NCBI GenBank assembly: GCA_963678675.1
Contig: OY783192.1
Location: 26,658,288 to 26,722,287 of the forward strand
Reading direction: 5' to 3'
Origin: Xiphydria camelus
Taxonomy: Eukaryota; Arthropoda; Insecta; Hymenoptera; Xiphydriidae
Length of the DNA: 64,000 nt
The position numbers and the translations under genes are program-made. How positions within the stretch are numbered: position 1 is the stretch's first letter; every line of letters starts with the position of its first letter. Below are positions 1 to 13,060 of the stretch, piece after piece. The notes beneath the pieces were generated by a model. That model was not told the DNA's origin. It saw only the letters and a program-made list of their open reading frames with translations, and did no database searches.

Positions 1-819
1 ATCTGGGTACAAATTATTCTGGTCAATAAAAAAGAAATCACAAATTAAATAAGGTAGATTATATGGATCTCATCGTGCTGATTCTCTTTTTTTTGTTTTC
101 TCTAGCACGTCACGTTTTTTTATAGAAAAGTCAGGTCAAATGTCGAAAAAATTGCGTTCCAGGGCGTTTCTAATTTAATTTTTTTTACAATTAATATAGA
201 TATACTAGCCAGTTTTTAGTTGAAGACTTGGATTAAGCAACAAAAAATGAATAAGAAACATAATTTGTATTCCGAGCTGTGATAAGGTTCCAGTAGGCAA
301 ACATCGATCGAGGTGTGCACGGCCGATGGCCCTCGGCCACCCGCCATGCATAAGCAGCGTCATATACATCTCGATTAATGTTTACTTATACCTACTCAAA
401 CTTTATCGTATCGCAAAATTCAATTGATGTTTTTTTTGGGCACTTAATCCGAATCTTTAGCCAAATTTTGGATAGTAGATAGGTCTAGTATTTTGAAAAT
501 AATAATCGCATCGTGGAATATAATCGATATTTCTTATTCATTCTTTGACGCTCAATAATATTAAATTATAATATTCATATTATGAATCTGCATCCAAAAT
601 TTAGCTGTTATCTAGTTTTTCAGAAAAATGAAATTAGAAACTTCTTGAAACGTGATTTTTTCAACATTGAACCTCACGTTTTTAAAAAACGAGACGTACT
701 AGAGCAAAACGGAAAAAAGATTTAGAATTAGCGTGTCGAAATCTATGTAATCCACCTTGTTTCATTTCTAATGAGAAAAAAAAAATTAGTCTTGTAGACC
801 AGTGTTATCAATAGGAATA

Positions 820-1181
820 CAGTCAAATCTCGATTATCCAAACCTCGATTAGATACATCGCACGTGTATTTCTAAAATGACGAAACTCGAAAGATCTTTT
901 TTTGGAGACGACGAAAAACTACTTGTGAGCTTAGTTACAAAAAGTTTTTCTCCGTTTCCAATAACAATATTTTTTTATGCGTTATGCTATTTCAGAAATA
1001 CACTTGTGATATTTATTTTTTTTAAATGTTTAGTACGGCCGATTCTCCAGAAAAGTGGCTGAATATAAAATGTATACCCTCTCTCAGTTGTTTAGTCCCA
1101 CGTTGCGAAATACTTGGTCGATTATTATCTGAATGTTGCCCGGTTTTAAATATTGCAGTTCAGATAATCGAGGTTCTACTA
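820..1181. mobile_element. pogo/Tigger-like non-autonomous element
   Basis: A 362-bp segment has imperfect terminal inverted repeats: the left end reads CAGTCAAATCTCGATTATCC and the right end is a diverged reverse complement (GATAATCGAGGTTCTACTA). A TA dinucleotide lies just outside each end (818-819 and 1182-1183), the target site of Tc1/mariner/pogo elements. The 'CTCGATTATC' terminus is typical of pogo/Tigger elements (family knowledge). Two short overlapping plus-strand ORFs inside it resemble no transposase, so this is a deletion derivative or MITE. Confidence 0.55.
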
Positions 1182-1413
1182 TATTTTACCAATAATTCAG
1201 AACATCATAAGAATTAATTATACTTATATCATTTTTTAATAATCTGTTGTAACAATCAATAAGAAAAAGCATACTTGAAATAACTTTTATAATAATTTTA
1301 GAGATTTATAATTTTTTTTTAAAGCAAGGTGAAATATTACAAAGAAGAGAGGAAATTATCTACGTTTCTCCTTTAAAAAAAGATTTATATGGTTAAAAAA
1401 GTTATGTAAAGCA

Positions 1414-1667
1414 ATATATGAGCCGTTGAAAGCCAGAATGGTCTAAGTCACATTTCATGTAAGCTGAGATTATTTGACTGCAAAGTTAAGAACAATTTGA
1501 AAAATCTGTCTAGACGATATAAAACAGATATTTACAATTTAAAATATCTGTTTGTATCATCTAGACAGATTTTTCAAATTGTACTTAACTTTGTAGTCAA
1601 ATAATCTCAGCTTACATGAAATGTGACTTACAATTAGACCATTCTGGCTTTCAATGGCTCATATATA
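1414..1667. repeat. Foldback (palindromic) MITE
   Basis: About 110-bp arms face each other around a short centre near 1535-1545. The left arm begins atatatgagcc and the right arm ends ggctcatatat. Arm identity is high, with a few mismatches and one small indel. There is no coding capacity. It lies downstream of the stop codon of the zinc-finger gene. The rest of 1182-2380 is AT-rich and holds nothing else I recognise; it probably includes that gene's 3' UTR. Confidence 0.75.
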
Positions 1668-2380
1668 GCTGTAATCTAATTAAACGTTCACAACAATAAC
1701 TATGGCTACAATAAAATATCACTGAAGACTTTTATGATCTAAGAGCGAAGTTCTACGATATAAAGAATACAAATGAATATTATAGACTTACTGGAAAGAT
1801 TAGCTGTATGACAGCTTCTTGCATTTTTAATTGAATAATGCTTCCTATTATTGCATGCAGTCGTAGTAAGATAGATACCTGAAAGATATTATAATTATTG
1901 TTTTAAATTTAGTGAATCGATGTTCATAGTTTTAAAAAAATAACCTTTTTCAAAAGTTCCTTACTAATTCATTAAATGGAAATATGTAAAGTTATGACTC
2001 TAACAGAAAAATAAGGAACACTTAAATGTTGCCTTTACTACTCTTACTGCGTTTCTAGATACAACATTCTAAACCAATATCTATTGTTAAATTCATGTTT
2101 CAACAAAAATTCCTGATTACACAAATGAGATTTGTACTAATGAAGGATTACCGTAACCAGGCAACTTTACACAAAATTAAGCATACCGCAATACGAGAGA
2201 CCAAATTTCATTAAACTTCACATTTTTTGCATTCTTGGTATCTCCATAATCTTCCCCTGGCTACTCTCTCGAATTTTTTATCAATTTCCTAGTTTTGTAA
2301 GTTCCTTTACGGCAACAAACTACTACTGATCATGACATTTATGACTATTGAGTATAAATAACAAAGAGACTCACCCGAAA

Positions 2381-5300
2381 TTATATTTCGCCTGCCTTCT
2401 TTTCCGCTTGATCAACTCTTACTTCCTTTTCTACTTTCTCTTCCGCCTTTTCAACTGTTACTTCCTTCTGCACCTTTTCCTCGTTTTTCTGCCTGTCGTC
2501 CTTCGAGGTTTGTTTACTTTCAACGTCTTGCACCACCTTCGCCCTCTTTTCCGGACTCTTGAGAGCGTTCCGCGCTTCCAGTCTTTTTCTATTCAAAAAT
2601 GCCATTCCATGCACTCTCAAATGCTTATCAACGGCAGCCTTGTTTTCGAAAACCGCCATGCACACATGGCACTGATTAGCAATTGCAGTCTTTGCCTCGC
2701 CGTCCTCCTCATCCGTAACATCCGGCGCGTATGCCGTGTTCTGTGAAAGATACGTGATGGGATCCTCGATCCCATGAAATGCCTTCAGATGCATCTGCAA
2801 ACTTGGCGCGACGACGAAATTCTCGCCGCACTCGAGACACACCAAGTACCGATCCTTGATTCGATGATTCTCCGCGATATGGGCTCTCAGTTGCAGCATG
2901 TCCGAACAGCGAAGATCGCACTTCTTACACCGAAAATTCCCTTCGCCGTCTTGTACGCTTTCCTGCTTCACGCAGAGTCCCAATCCCAAAAGATGCGTCC
3001 TTTCCCTGTATTTCTTGGTGGTCCATCGACGTCTCCTCTTCGCCGCTGTAGGCGACACGTTGGGCTCGACCGGTCTACGTTTTCTGCCGTAAAACGCGCA
3101 ATCCCTGTAGCCATCTTCTATGGAACTCGCAGAGAGCCGCTCGAGGTTGGGCGCGAGGATGGAGACTTTGTAGTCAGCGTGAAAAGTCTCGAAGTGATTC
3201 CGCGTAACTGACCAGGAAGTGTTCATACGCTCTCCGCAGAGGTGGCAGCGATAATCTACGGGGGAATCGGTACGAGTAGTAGGACCGTTCAGAGCGATGC
3301 GCTTAAGTCGTCCGCTTCGTCGTCTTCTACGCCTCGCCACGTTCTGCCGCGCAACCGGAGATTGTTTCTCCGCCTCTTCGATTAGTTTAACTTCAGAATT
3401 TCCATCTCTGGTAGGAGCGTTCACATTTTCCAGGATATGCTGTGGAATCCGTGACAAAGGCGGAGGCTTCGAGATAGTGTGGATCAGGGGTAGCTCCTCG
3501 ATGATCTTGTTTTCTTCATGTTCTTTTTCGTCACACTTTTCATCATCCGATTCAGTTTCTACTTCTACCAGTTGTATCGATTGTTTTACCAGGTTCTTCA
3601 AGGATTCATTTAATTCAGATTCTTTCTTCTCTTCCTGCGTCGATTCCACTTTTTCTAATGCAGGTTTGTTACAGTCATCCGAAGTCGATGCTACAATCGC
3701 CACATCGCTCTCGTCAAGTCCATTCTCTTTACACTCCGGCAAATCTTCCGTGACCAGTTCAGACTCGTCCGAGGACAGGTGAAGCGTCCCGGAAGTCTCC
3801 TCCCAAGATTTCTCGGTACTTAACGCAGTCTCGGAATTGTTCGCGATTGATCTCACGTCCATAATCATCGGCGTGGAATTGCTCTTGATCGTTCCCTCCG
3901 CGACGGTTTTGGATTTAACGCCCAGTTTTTTCGGTAAACTTGACTCTTCCGAACCGAAGGACCAGCTCAAGCTTTCCGCTTTCTTCTTAAGATCCCCATT
4001 AGACTGGCCGTCCCCTTCTTCGGTAACGTGATCAAAGGCTTCTCTGGCGATGGTACAGGTGTTCATGATCTTTGGCACCACAATATTGGACTCTTCCGGC
4101 TTCTCCTTCTCTTTCGAATTACTCGCGAGAACTTCCGAGAGGCATTCGACGCTAATAATCTCTCGCAATCGAGCCGTATGCTTTCCGAACAGATGATCCT
4201 TAAAGCGATGTCTACTGATGTCGGTCCATTTGATGGCGAACGTGCAGAAGGGACATTTGTAGCAGCTAGTCCGGAAAATGCCTACGTGCTCGTCCATGTG
4301 CGCCCTAAAATTCTCCGGCTTCGTAACACACTCGCCCACACTGCATACGATCAGCGGCAATGCTTTCACAGGACAATCAGAAACTTCCGTGTGTTCTTTC
4401 ACCAGATGCTGCTCGAAAGCATCGCGCGAGCGCAGAATATAGTGACATCTGGAGCAAGCAAGCTTAACCTCACTGTGCATGGTGACAAAGTGCCTGGCAG
4501 CCGACTCCATGTCAGTGAAACCTTCTACTTGACAAATCCTGCAACCCACCCAACGTCTAATTAGCGGATGGAAGCAGGTGGTCCATACGTGTGCCTCCAG
4601 TCGCACGGCGGATTTGAATGCTTTATAACACTCGGGACATATGAACGGTTCCTGCTTCTTATGCAGCGACACATGAGCTGCGAATCTTACTATGTTTCCC
4701 TGATAAACGTTACATAGGTGGCACACGAAATTGTAACAGCTGCAGTAAACTGTCCCGTTTTCAGGAATTTGTGACATTCCCTGAATAAACGATTTTGGCA
4801 CCGTGGGCCTGTCGCAGGTGGTGCACGACTTTACATCTGCTTCTTCTTCTTCTTCGGAAAAACTCGACAGCTCTTCGCGCAGCAAAGCGTCGGACTCCCG
4901 CTCGTCATTTTCCCAAAGCGCCGGCGTAGTGAGGACCTCCTCGAGGCGCGCCACAATCTCCATATTTCTCACGATTACTCGATCTTGCGCAACGCACATT
5001 ACTTTTGAATGCTCGCGATTAACTTGCTTCAAGTGTTCGATCCGCTTCTCGATTTCCGCCTTGCTTAAATGCAGCAAATCGTCGAGCATGTGTTGACGAT
5101 ACTTGAGCACCAACTGATACCAAGCGGGGGATGCCATAGTTTTCTTCAAAAGTTTCCGCCGTGTGGACTTCAAGTACGCTCTGCCTAGTTCGTCCAACTG
5201 AATCCAGAGAGTCTCCTCTTCTTTCGTTGGACAGTTCTTTTGCTGATTAGCAGCAGACGTAACTTCGGAGTTACTAGGAGGACGAGGTGCGATGGGTGGG

Positions 5301-7184
5301 CTGAAGCCCTTTTCGGAAATGCTCAGTTTTATGAAACTTTCGCTGCTGGATGCCTCAGACGAAGACGGCGAAGGTGTAAGAGGACATGCCATAATGTTGT
5401 TTGGCAATAAATCCGGTTTGGGTGCTATAGGTCGTGGCTTCACCATTGTGGGAGGCCGTAGAAGTGGTAGAGTACTCGTAGTTTTCGTATTCTTGGTAGT
5501 AGATCTCGTTGAGGAAATGGACTTCGGTGCTTGTCGAATAATGAATTTACGACCGTTTTGATAGATAACTTTACCGTCAAGAGAAAGTGGCTGCGTTTTT
5601 GATGTTGCAGAATCAGCCAAAATCTTCGTCAACGCCTGACCCGTAATGTACTTTACTCCCTGCTTGTTATTCGTTGAGGTATTCACTGTTGTGACCTTCA
5701 ACGGCAGCGTTTTCACAACCTTCCCCTGACTGGACTCTCGCTTTATCTGAATGGTCCTTTGAGGAGCAGTCACCTCTTTTTTTTGTATACCTGCGACATG
5801 ATCGGTCGAATCTTGACCGATGAGAACGATCCTCTTGCCAGCGATGACATTAGACGGTAGTTTGCCGATGATGGTCTTAAGATCCACGTTCTTCGGGCCG
5901 TGCACCGTAAGTATCGTTTGGTTGGACTTTGTCGAAGAGAGCTGATCGTTGCCCGACCGCAGTTTAGTGTCAATCGGCAGGATTTGTTTCGTAACATTGC
6001 TTTGTTGCGAATGTTTCCTTAAGACGTGCGGTATCTTCACTGTCGATAGTTTCACGATGTTCTTGTTCACAATTTTTTTGAGCGACTGATCTTTCTTCTC
6101 CGTGTACTCCCGTGAGAAGCTCTTCCACAAAGACGGCCCCGCTGACGTCGCGCGATTAAGTGCTGAGTTCTCGCTGGCGAACTTCTTCACAGATATCTTA
6201 GGCTGTTGTTGCTGATGCTGCGCCTTATTGGAATTATTGGTTGACGATGTTGGACAGGAAGTCGTAGAGCAGACCAACTGATTTGTGGATTCTACATCCG
6301 CGTTCTTCGCACAACTCGCTTTTGGAGGCGCTTTCTTGGCATTGTCGGTGGTGGAATCCTTAACGGGAATGATGCCTTCCGCGTTGACCAAAGCCTCCGG
6401 TGGATACATCTTTGCCGGTGATCCGCAGTCGACGAAGGCGATATCGTTGACCGTAAAGGGATTGTCGTCGTCTTCCAACGGCTCCGAAGGATCTATAGAA
6501 GTGACATCTCGAAGTTGCACGAACCCGACACCTTTCGTAACTTTGTCCTCGGTGCCGTTGCTAGTTTCCGTATCTTCGATGATCTCCACATCAGAACTCG
6601 ATGAATTCGGAACCGAGGTGGAACTTGCTGAAGCTGTGTCTGTTTTTGTTGATGTCGATTCAGACGTCAGACCTTTCTGAAGCCGTTTCCTCTCCCCCTT
6701 TATAATCTCGGTCATGGGATTGTCGTCGCTGTTAGAATCGGACAGTAATAGCTTCCACCAGTTATTCCCCACTTTCTTAGTTTTCAACCAGTCCATAATA
6801 TGGGTGCGCATGAGGAACATATGCTCCATAAGTATTTCGCAGACTTTGTTTACTTCGAGGTAGCTGTTATTATCGATATCAGTCGGCATTGGCATCAGCA
6901 TGATGTCGCCCATGTCAACCACGGCAGTCTGATGGATTTTCAAGTGAGCGAAAAATTGACATTGATTGTAAAATATTTTAATGCATCCCATCTTTCGACC
7001 TTTTTTGAGGCCTTTCGCTCGTAAGTTACATTTCTTTTGGCGTTCGAGATCTTGGCAAGGGGGGCATGCTGTATCGTCTGGTGGGACGTGGGGACAATCG
7101 ATCACGAAGCAATTTTGACACCAGTAGCCGAGGATCCAACTACGACGGGCATAGTGATCTTCTAGGCTACTTAGAAAGCGAAAA
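2381..7184 (-). CDS. row: Multi-C2H2 zinc-finger protein, row/POGZ-like (large last exon)
   Basis: A single open frame of about 1,600 codons ends at TAA (2381-2383). It is not the true start: the frame stays open upstream of 7105 to a good acceptor (tttctttcag, exon begins 7184), so the ATG lies in an upstream exon. The first residues form a zinc-ribbon-like block (YWCQNC, then CPPCQ). Counting from 7105, fingers lie in two groups: six at about residues 790-990 (first CHLC, CPEC and CRIC) and four at about 1280-1500 (CHLC, CKKC, CLEC and CHVC). Long Ser/Thr/Lys-rich linkers separate them, with a basic run near residue 1270. The finger spacing and the N-terminal Cys block resemble Drosophila Row and vertebrate POGZ, chromatin proteins linked to HP1 (family knowledge). 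The family call is moderate; a large nuclear zinc-finger protein is certain. No frameshift or stop was seen, so the gene looks functional. Confidence 0.75.
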
Positions 7185-8135
7185 CTGAAAGAAATGATGC
7201 TTCTTTAAATATATGAGAGAATATTAACTTTACTTTGTTACGGAATAACACTTCAGGTCAATTTTGGGCTTTACGTTCTTTTCGAGCAGACAAAAATTGT
7301 GACATTTTAAAATAACTGATTTACAACAAAGTACCGCTGAATGTTATAAAAATTGCTCGTAATAAACTCATGAGTCATAATTTCTAACTCAAATGTAAGT
7401 AACTATGCTTAATGTAACGGAAATGTAACCCTAACAGTTTTCGTAATATTATAGTAACATTCCTGTAGTAGTTTACTATATGACCGCGATGATAAAGTTA
7501 CTTGCAACTAATAAGATTGTTTTTTGAACAGCATACAGTTTCTACTTTGGGGTATGGAATAATGAAAGATATTCCTGAACTATATTACATAAAGATATGT
7601 TGATACTTGAAGTATTTACGACCAACTTTCTAGTAAAACTACCAAACATCTAGTATAAAAAAAAATCGCAGAGAACATCTCAAATATCAGTACCGTGGCA
7701 TGTCCTGTTTATTATCTTTCATTTCATTTATCCATTTCCTTCTGTAATCTGATGTACGAAAAGAGGGTCCCTGCTAAATATCAGAGAACGTTCCTGTTCG
7801 AATATTCATTTTTGGACAAAGAAACAGCCATCGCTAATATAAAAGCTGTACACTATAGGGCAACTGGTTAGGTACACCTAGCATGCTTATGTATACCAAG
7901 TATTAAGAGTATTTCAACAAAGACGTCGAATAGTTGTATTGCTGATAAGATGTGTCCGTCGAAATAACAGTTTACTTTGTTGACCGACGAGCGTAAATTA
8001 CTTCGTCATAGAACGTACCGGACAATGGCAGAACAACTGATTAGGTAGGTACATCAGTGTAGAGAGGCAGTGAGACCGTAAATATAACGCCAATTTGTAC
8101 GAGAATTTGTTGTGAGATAAATAGTGTTTTATTAG

Positions 8136-8727
8136 CCCTTCGTTACTCACGTGGGTTTTTGAAACATAAAAGCTCACCTGGGGTGTACCCCCCCCCCCCC
8201 CCCCCAGTTAAAAATTAACGTTTTCTTAGTGAAACATTGAAATTTTTTAATACTTTTTTTTTATTTTACAGCTTGAGATATTACCTAATGATCTCAACAT
8301 TTAAAAAAAATTAATTTCGTAATTTTCTAATTGAAAACAAAACTCGAAGTCTCGGTACATGAGGTCTTGGTTTTCAGACGCTCATATCTCCCTGCCGATT
8401 TTTATAAAAAAAATAGTATAAATAATAGACTGAGGATAGTTATCATACTCTCGTTTTATTAACGAAGGACAAATTAACAAATTGGAACAAGTTTTATAGA
8501 AAAATATTAAATATTAAATTAATTACAGATTGTTAAATATCACTTTTTAACTCTTTGCAGCGTTCTGTCGAATAAATAAATCGGTTTTGTCTTGCGCTTT
8601 TGGTGCCAAATTCTTTAATGAAATGTTCACGAAAGGTACTGAAAGTACCAACCTCGAAAAAAAATTCTAGGCGTGGCATGCAAAAAAGGAGGCTGGGGTG
8701 CCTACACCCCACGTGAGCAACGAAGGG
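8136..8727. mobile_element. piggyBac-like MITE nested in the Tc1-like element
   Basis: It has 20-bp near-perfect terminal inverted repeats, CCCTTCGTTACTCACGTGGG at the left and its complement at the right (one mismatch). TTAA follows the right end (8728-8731) and TTAG precedes the left (8132-8135), i.e. a TTAA target duplication with one change. CCC termini and TTAA are hallmarks of piggyBac-type elements (family knowledge). It carries a poly-C run at about 8189-8206 and no ORF. It separates the Tc1-like 5' end from the transposase remnant. Confidence 0.7.
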
Positions 8728-8744
8728 TTAAAAGAATAGGTAAA

Positions 8745-9721
8745 AAGAAGAAGTTATCGGCTGAAGAGATTGGAAAAATAAAAGCGTTTCAGTAGGAAGC
8801 CTATTCCGAACGACAAATTGCAAAAAAAAATTGGTCGTAGCGCTAACGTAGTATGCCGTTTCCTACGCAATCCAGAAAATTATGGCAAAAGTTATAAAGG
8901 GGGAGTCAAAACGGCAATAACTGAAAAGGAACGAAGGAAAATTGTACGACTAGCATCAAACTCTGTTTTGTCCACACGTGCTATTCGGGACCAATCTGGT
9001 ACTTCTGCGAGCGTATGGACCGTGCGAAGGCTTATCAAAGCGAGCTCGTCAATAAGACGTCTGCGTTTAAAACGTAAACCACCGCTAACAAAAAACTATC
9101 AAGAGGCACGTCTGTAATTCGCCCGTAATCACATAAGCTAGACAGAGCAATGGCACGCAGCGGTATTTTCTGACGAAAAAAGATTTTCATTGGATGGTCC
9201 TGATGGTTATTCATATTATTTTCATGATTTACGGAAAGAACCTTTTTTGTCACGTTGGTACAGTAGAGAAGAATCCGTTATGGTTTGGGGAGCCATAACT
9301 TATGAAGGACCGATCCCATTGAAAATTTTAAAAGGTAAACAAACTGTGGCAACGTACGTGAATCTGTTATAATGTGCTTTTGCAGACGTGGATGACATAA
9401 AATGATCGACAAATTGGATATTTCAACACGATAACGCAGAAATTCACGCGGCTCGACAAGTTAAGGAATGGTATTACAATCCGAAGATATTAAAGTACTG
9501 GACTGGCCCCTCTCACTCCCCTGATCTAAATATAATAGAAAATCTGTAGAGCTGGCTAACTAGACGAGTTTATGCAAATAAACGGCAAACAATATGCAAC
9601 CGTTACAACACTTACAGAAGCTATAGAACAAGTATGGGTTAAAATGTTCAATGAACTTATTAGAAAGTTGTACAATTCATTGCCAAACAGAATATTTGAG
9701 GTAACCAGACAACGTGGTTGA
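8745..9721 (+). pseudogene. Tc1-like transposase pseudogene
   Basis: Conceptual translation gives a helix-turn-helix start (AEEIGKIKAF, later SERQIAKKIGRS) and a DDE catalytic core in the expected order: FSDEKRF, QHDNAEIHAA and SPDLNIIENL. At least four in-frame stops (including one near 8793, a TAA near 9114 and a TAG near 9135) and frame changes break it. It is a dead copy. The catalytic spacing is that of the Tc1/mariner superfamily. Two longer open pieces remain, 8818-9117 and 9190-9372. Confidence 0.8.
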
Positions 9722-10256
9722 AACACTCATTACTAATCGGTATATTATAGTTTAAATAGTTAATGTGTGTCTCATTTTCGCATGTTTTTATGTATCTCTT
9801 CACTGTTATTTTTTTTTAAGTGTACCTAACCAGTTGCTCCATCTTCTTGCAACGTTATTTTAACGTAAGATTTTTATTTTTATACTTGTATATACAATAA
9901 AATGAACCTCTGATTCTGTATGTACATTTAGCAAGCTTCAAAATAATGTATCGTTTTTTTCCACATGAACTTGCAACTTTAAAAATCTTCAACTCTCAAG
10001 GATGTACCTGATGTTGCTCTGCAGTGTATGACAATACTATATTGCTTCGTTATATTCATATTATAAAATTGCAATGGGGGTTGTCTATAATGTAACCAGC
10101 ACAAACCATACATATACCTATTACATACGTATATGTCACGTTACTCGGTCTTCACATATATGACTTGTAATATTATTTATATGCTACTCTGAGATATTGC
10201 TAAGAGAGATGTATTGGAAATATATTTCTCACATATTATTCAATATATTAAATATA

Positions 10257-10857
10257 GGGTAACGCGGACCAACATTGACACTGGGTTAACATTGACACAT
10301 TTTCTGAATCTTATTACTTTCTGCTAATAACCTGTTCTTGTCTACCTTAATAAATACCGCATATGGACCGCCACCTGACGCCGCGCGTGAATATCAGCGC
10401 TTTCATAATGATCACCCGATTCAGTGTCGTTAAGTTTTCACGTGGGCGTGCATGTCCTATTTTCGACGAAGAAAACTTTTAGAAACTTTAGGTCTTTTTA
10501 AAGTGGCAAAAATTTATAAATAAAATGACTCTATTACAATTTAATCTCTATACAAAATCACCTACTGATGTCAATTTTGGAATGTAATAAACAAAAATTG
10601 AGATTTTTAGCCGATTGCATGCAGTATAGACGAAAATTTTAACAGGTGTCAATCTTAAACAGAATATGGGCTGACATCTGACTTTATTTTTTTTTAATCA
10701 TTCTTCAAAAGCGATAAGTAGTAAAATAAAATACGTCTTATATCATATAAAGAGAGTCAGACTTGCTTATCCATACATTATCAAATCTGATAACTTCAGT
10801 TTGCAATATGTTTTAGACCAGTAAGTAAAGTGGTGTCAATGTATGCCCCTTTTACCT
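10257..10857. mobile_element. TIR element with TA-type target site
   Basis: The two ends are imperfect inverted repeats sharing an ACATTGACACC/GGTGTCAATGT block with a GGTAA terminus, and each end is flanked by TATA. There is no coding capacity. The layout fits a Tc1/mariner-type MITE. The flanking stretches 9842-10256 and 10858-11608 are AT-rich with no gene signal that I can see. Confidence 0.5.
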
Positions 10858-11608
10858 TATATTTTGTACAAATTTCAATATCGTCTATTTATATATTCTC
10901 ATGGAAGATAATAAAAACTGATTAAACGAATGGTTTAAGGTAGTAAATGGTAAATGATATTTACTAATGGCATATGCAATGGTGATACAAGACCCTTGAT
11001 ATCATAGTTAGCCTCTCGGGGATTTGAACATTGGTGCTCAACGTAGGAAACCGAAGCCTCAACTATGGATCTACCCAGTGCATAGATATTTATAATGATT
11101 TTATTCCATATCAAATAACCTCCAGCGTGCATAAAAATGTGTCAATTCATTAATTCACTTATTACTATTCTGTTACACCATTTTAGAAATATTATATAAT
11201 ACATCAAAAGAGACTACCATTAAGAATAAAATATTTATGTGACGAAATTTATAATTATACGAATTTTATTCTACCTTTAATTACTTAGTTTAGCCATAGA
11301 CTCATATTCATAGTTCAAAAGAAGACAGGATAACTTTCGTGAAGAACTCGATCAGTATAAAATTCTATGATATTCAATAAAAGAAAAGAACAAAAAATAT
11401 GTATTTTATACTCCATGGTACTTAAGCATTAATTATATAATTTCCTATAATTTTCTATTGGAAATATTTTAACAGAAACGTATAATATTGGTATGACATA
11501 TAATGGAATCCCTGTCTCTTGATGCTCTCCCAGAGTTATATAACAAATACGTATTAAATATGCTTCATGCGAAAAATATGTAGGTATGTACTAATAAAGA
11601 TATTATGT

Positions 11609-12372
11609 ATCACATTGTGTACCATATATAATACATAACAAGTAATATCATACAATTATCTTAGTAAGCTCTCAATGTTATGTGACAGTTATGTTACATA
11701 CATAACTACAGTACAGTGTGTTATCACATTGTACCATATACAGGGTGTTCGGAAAAAACACCGACACAGAAATAGGGGTGATAGGTTACGTCATTACAAG
11801 TATTTTGATATAAGGGACCTATACCCGCAAGCGCCCCTTTCTGGAGATATCAACTTTTCAAGTTTATAACGACCGAGGTTGATCAAAGTAGAATAATAAG
11901 AAACGTATCAAGATGGTAACGAATATTTAATTTTACGAGATACAAAAACAATGTACTACAGCAAATGCTCAAAATAACGGCCACCCATGTCCATGCAACA
12001 TCGGAAACGATTCTGGATAGATGTGCCACTGCGCAAACTGCTTGCGGAAAGGATAACCGCTTGGCTCAAGTCCTTGTACTTTTCGAAGATGATGCGGATA
12101 CAAGGAGTTTTCATTTGTTTTTCAATTGTACAGGTAGACAAAAAACTCAATATTATTCTACTTTGATCAACCTCGGTCGTTATAAACTTGAAAAGTTGAT
12201 ATCTCCAGAAGGGGGCGCTTGCGGGTATAGGTCCCTTATATCAAAATACTTGTAATGACGTAACCTATCACCCCTATTTCTGTGTCGGTGTTTTTTCCGA
12301 ACACCCTGTATAATACATAACAAGTAATATCATACAATTATCTTAGTAAGCTCTCAATGTTATGTGACAGTT
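11609..12372. repeat. 114-bp tandem duplication interrupted by a transposon
   Basis: The unit beginning atcacattgt..accatata occurs at 11609 and again at 11723. The second copy is split after its first 18 bases by the TIR element at 11741-12308 and resumes at 12309 (taatacataacaagtaat...ctcaatgttatgtgacagtt). The two copies are nearly identical, so the duplication is recent or the insertion sits exactly in a young tandem repeat. Confidence 0.75.
11741..12308 (-). mobile_element. Long-TIR mariner-like element (deletion derivative)
   Basis: Ends of roughly 170 bp are inverted copies, starting CAGGGTGTTCGGAAAA. TA flanks both ends (11739-11740 and 12309-12310). The middle keeps a minus-strand reading frame ending GGRYFEHLL (12150-11956), which resembles the C-terminal end of transposases of insect elements with similar termini (recollection, not a search). 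Most of the transposase is gone. Confidence 0.75.
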
Positions 12373-12699
12373 CTGTTGGTTTGCAGGATAGCGACAATAC
12401 TGCAACTTGAACTATTGCAGTAATATAATATTTGCTATAAATCTTATTCATTCTAGAATATATGTGTAATTGCAACTTTATGCGTTTTCTAGGCAACTTA
12501 AGCAAAACAGAATAGAAAAGATAAGAATTTTGCACGATATAAAATTTGATTAACTATAATATATGTATGTTAATGCATCTGCATCGATTTAATTAGGAAC
12601 AAATCTATGTATTCATATATAAATGTTGTTCTGACTGGTAGTAAGAGATAAGTTTTAAATAATCCATTTCTTTTCATAATAACAACCATAAAGCATACT

Positions 12700-13060
12700 C
12701 TCTTTTTTTCGAATATTTTAACTTACTATTAGATTAATTATACATGTATAAACTATATATATATATATATATATCAACACGTGAATAAATATCTCTAATA
12801 AATATTAATTTAAATCAATCAATAAAATAAGTACTATCAATAAATAAAATCACGACAACCCCGAGAAAAAATGACCAGACATGGTGATATAATCATATAC
12901 GAGAAATGGCTAGATATGATTATATACATCTACACATTATCATATGATATCAGACATGACCACATGTGATCATATAACATTATATATTTTCTCATATATG
13001 ATAATATATATGCCCACAGATACGTACATATATCAACATATATAATCATTTTTTTCCATG
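12700..13060. other. AT-rich low-complexity intron sequence
   Basis: An (AT)n microsatellite lies near 12756-12772. It is followed by short imperfect repeats of catatgat/atatgatata around 12885-13060. There is no gene or transposon end. It lies in the large intron of the zinc-finger gene, and 12373-12700 is similarly plain AT-rich DNA. Confidence 0.5.

Larger units (their letters stand above)
7858..9841 (+). mobile_element. Degenerate Tc1-like transposon
   Basis: The ends are inverted copies of GCAACTGGTTAGGTACAC (7860-7877 and 9821-9838). Between them are remnants of an IS630/Tc1-type transposase and an inserted MITE. The left end abuts TA; the right flank does not show an intact TA, so that edge is approximate by one or two bases. 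The element lies in the 6.1-kb intron of the zinc-finger gene, antisense to it. Confidence 0.75.

Noticed and set aside
877..1217. Two plus-strand ORFs of about 60 codons
   Set aside because: They sit across a MITE, are low in complexity and resemble nothing.
2348..6680. Many plus-strand ORFs opposite the zinc-finger gene
   Set aside because: All are antisense shadows of the long minus-strand frame.
10950..11110. tRNA-like boxes on the minus strand (GTTCAAATCC with an A-box-like TAGTTGAGGC)
   Set aside because: No convincing stems and no second copy in the window, so a SINE or tRNA call is not supported.
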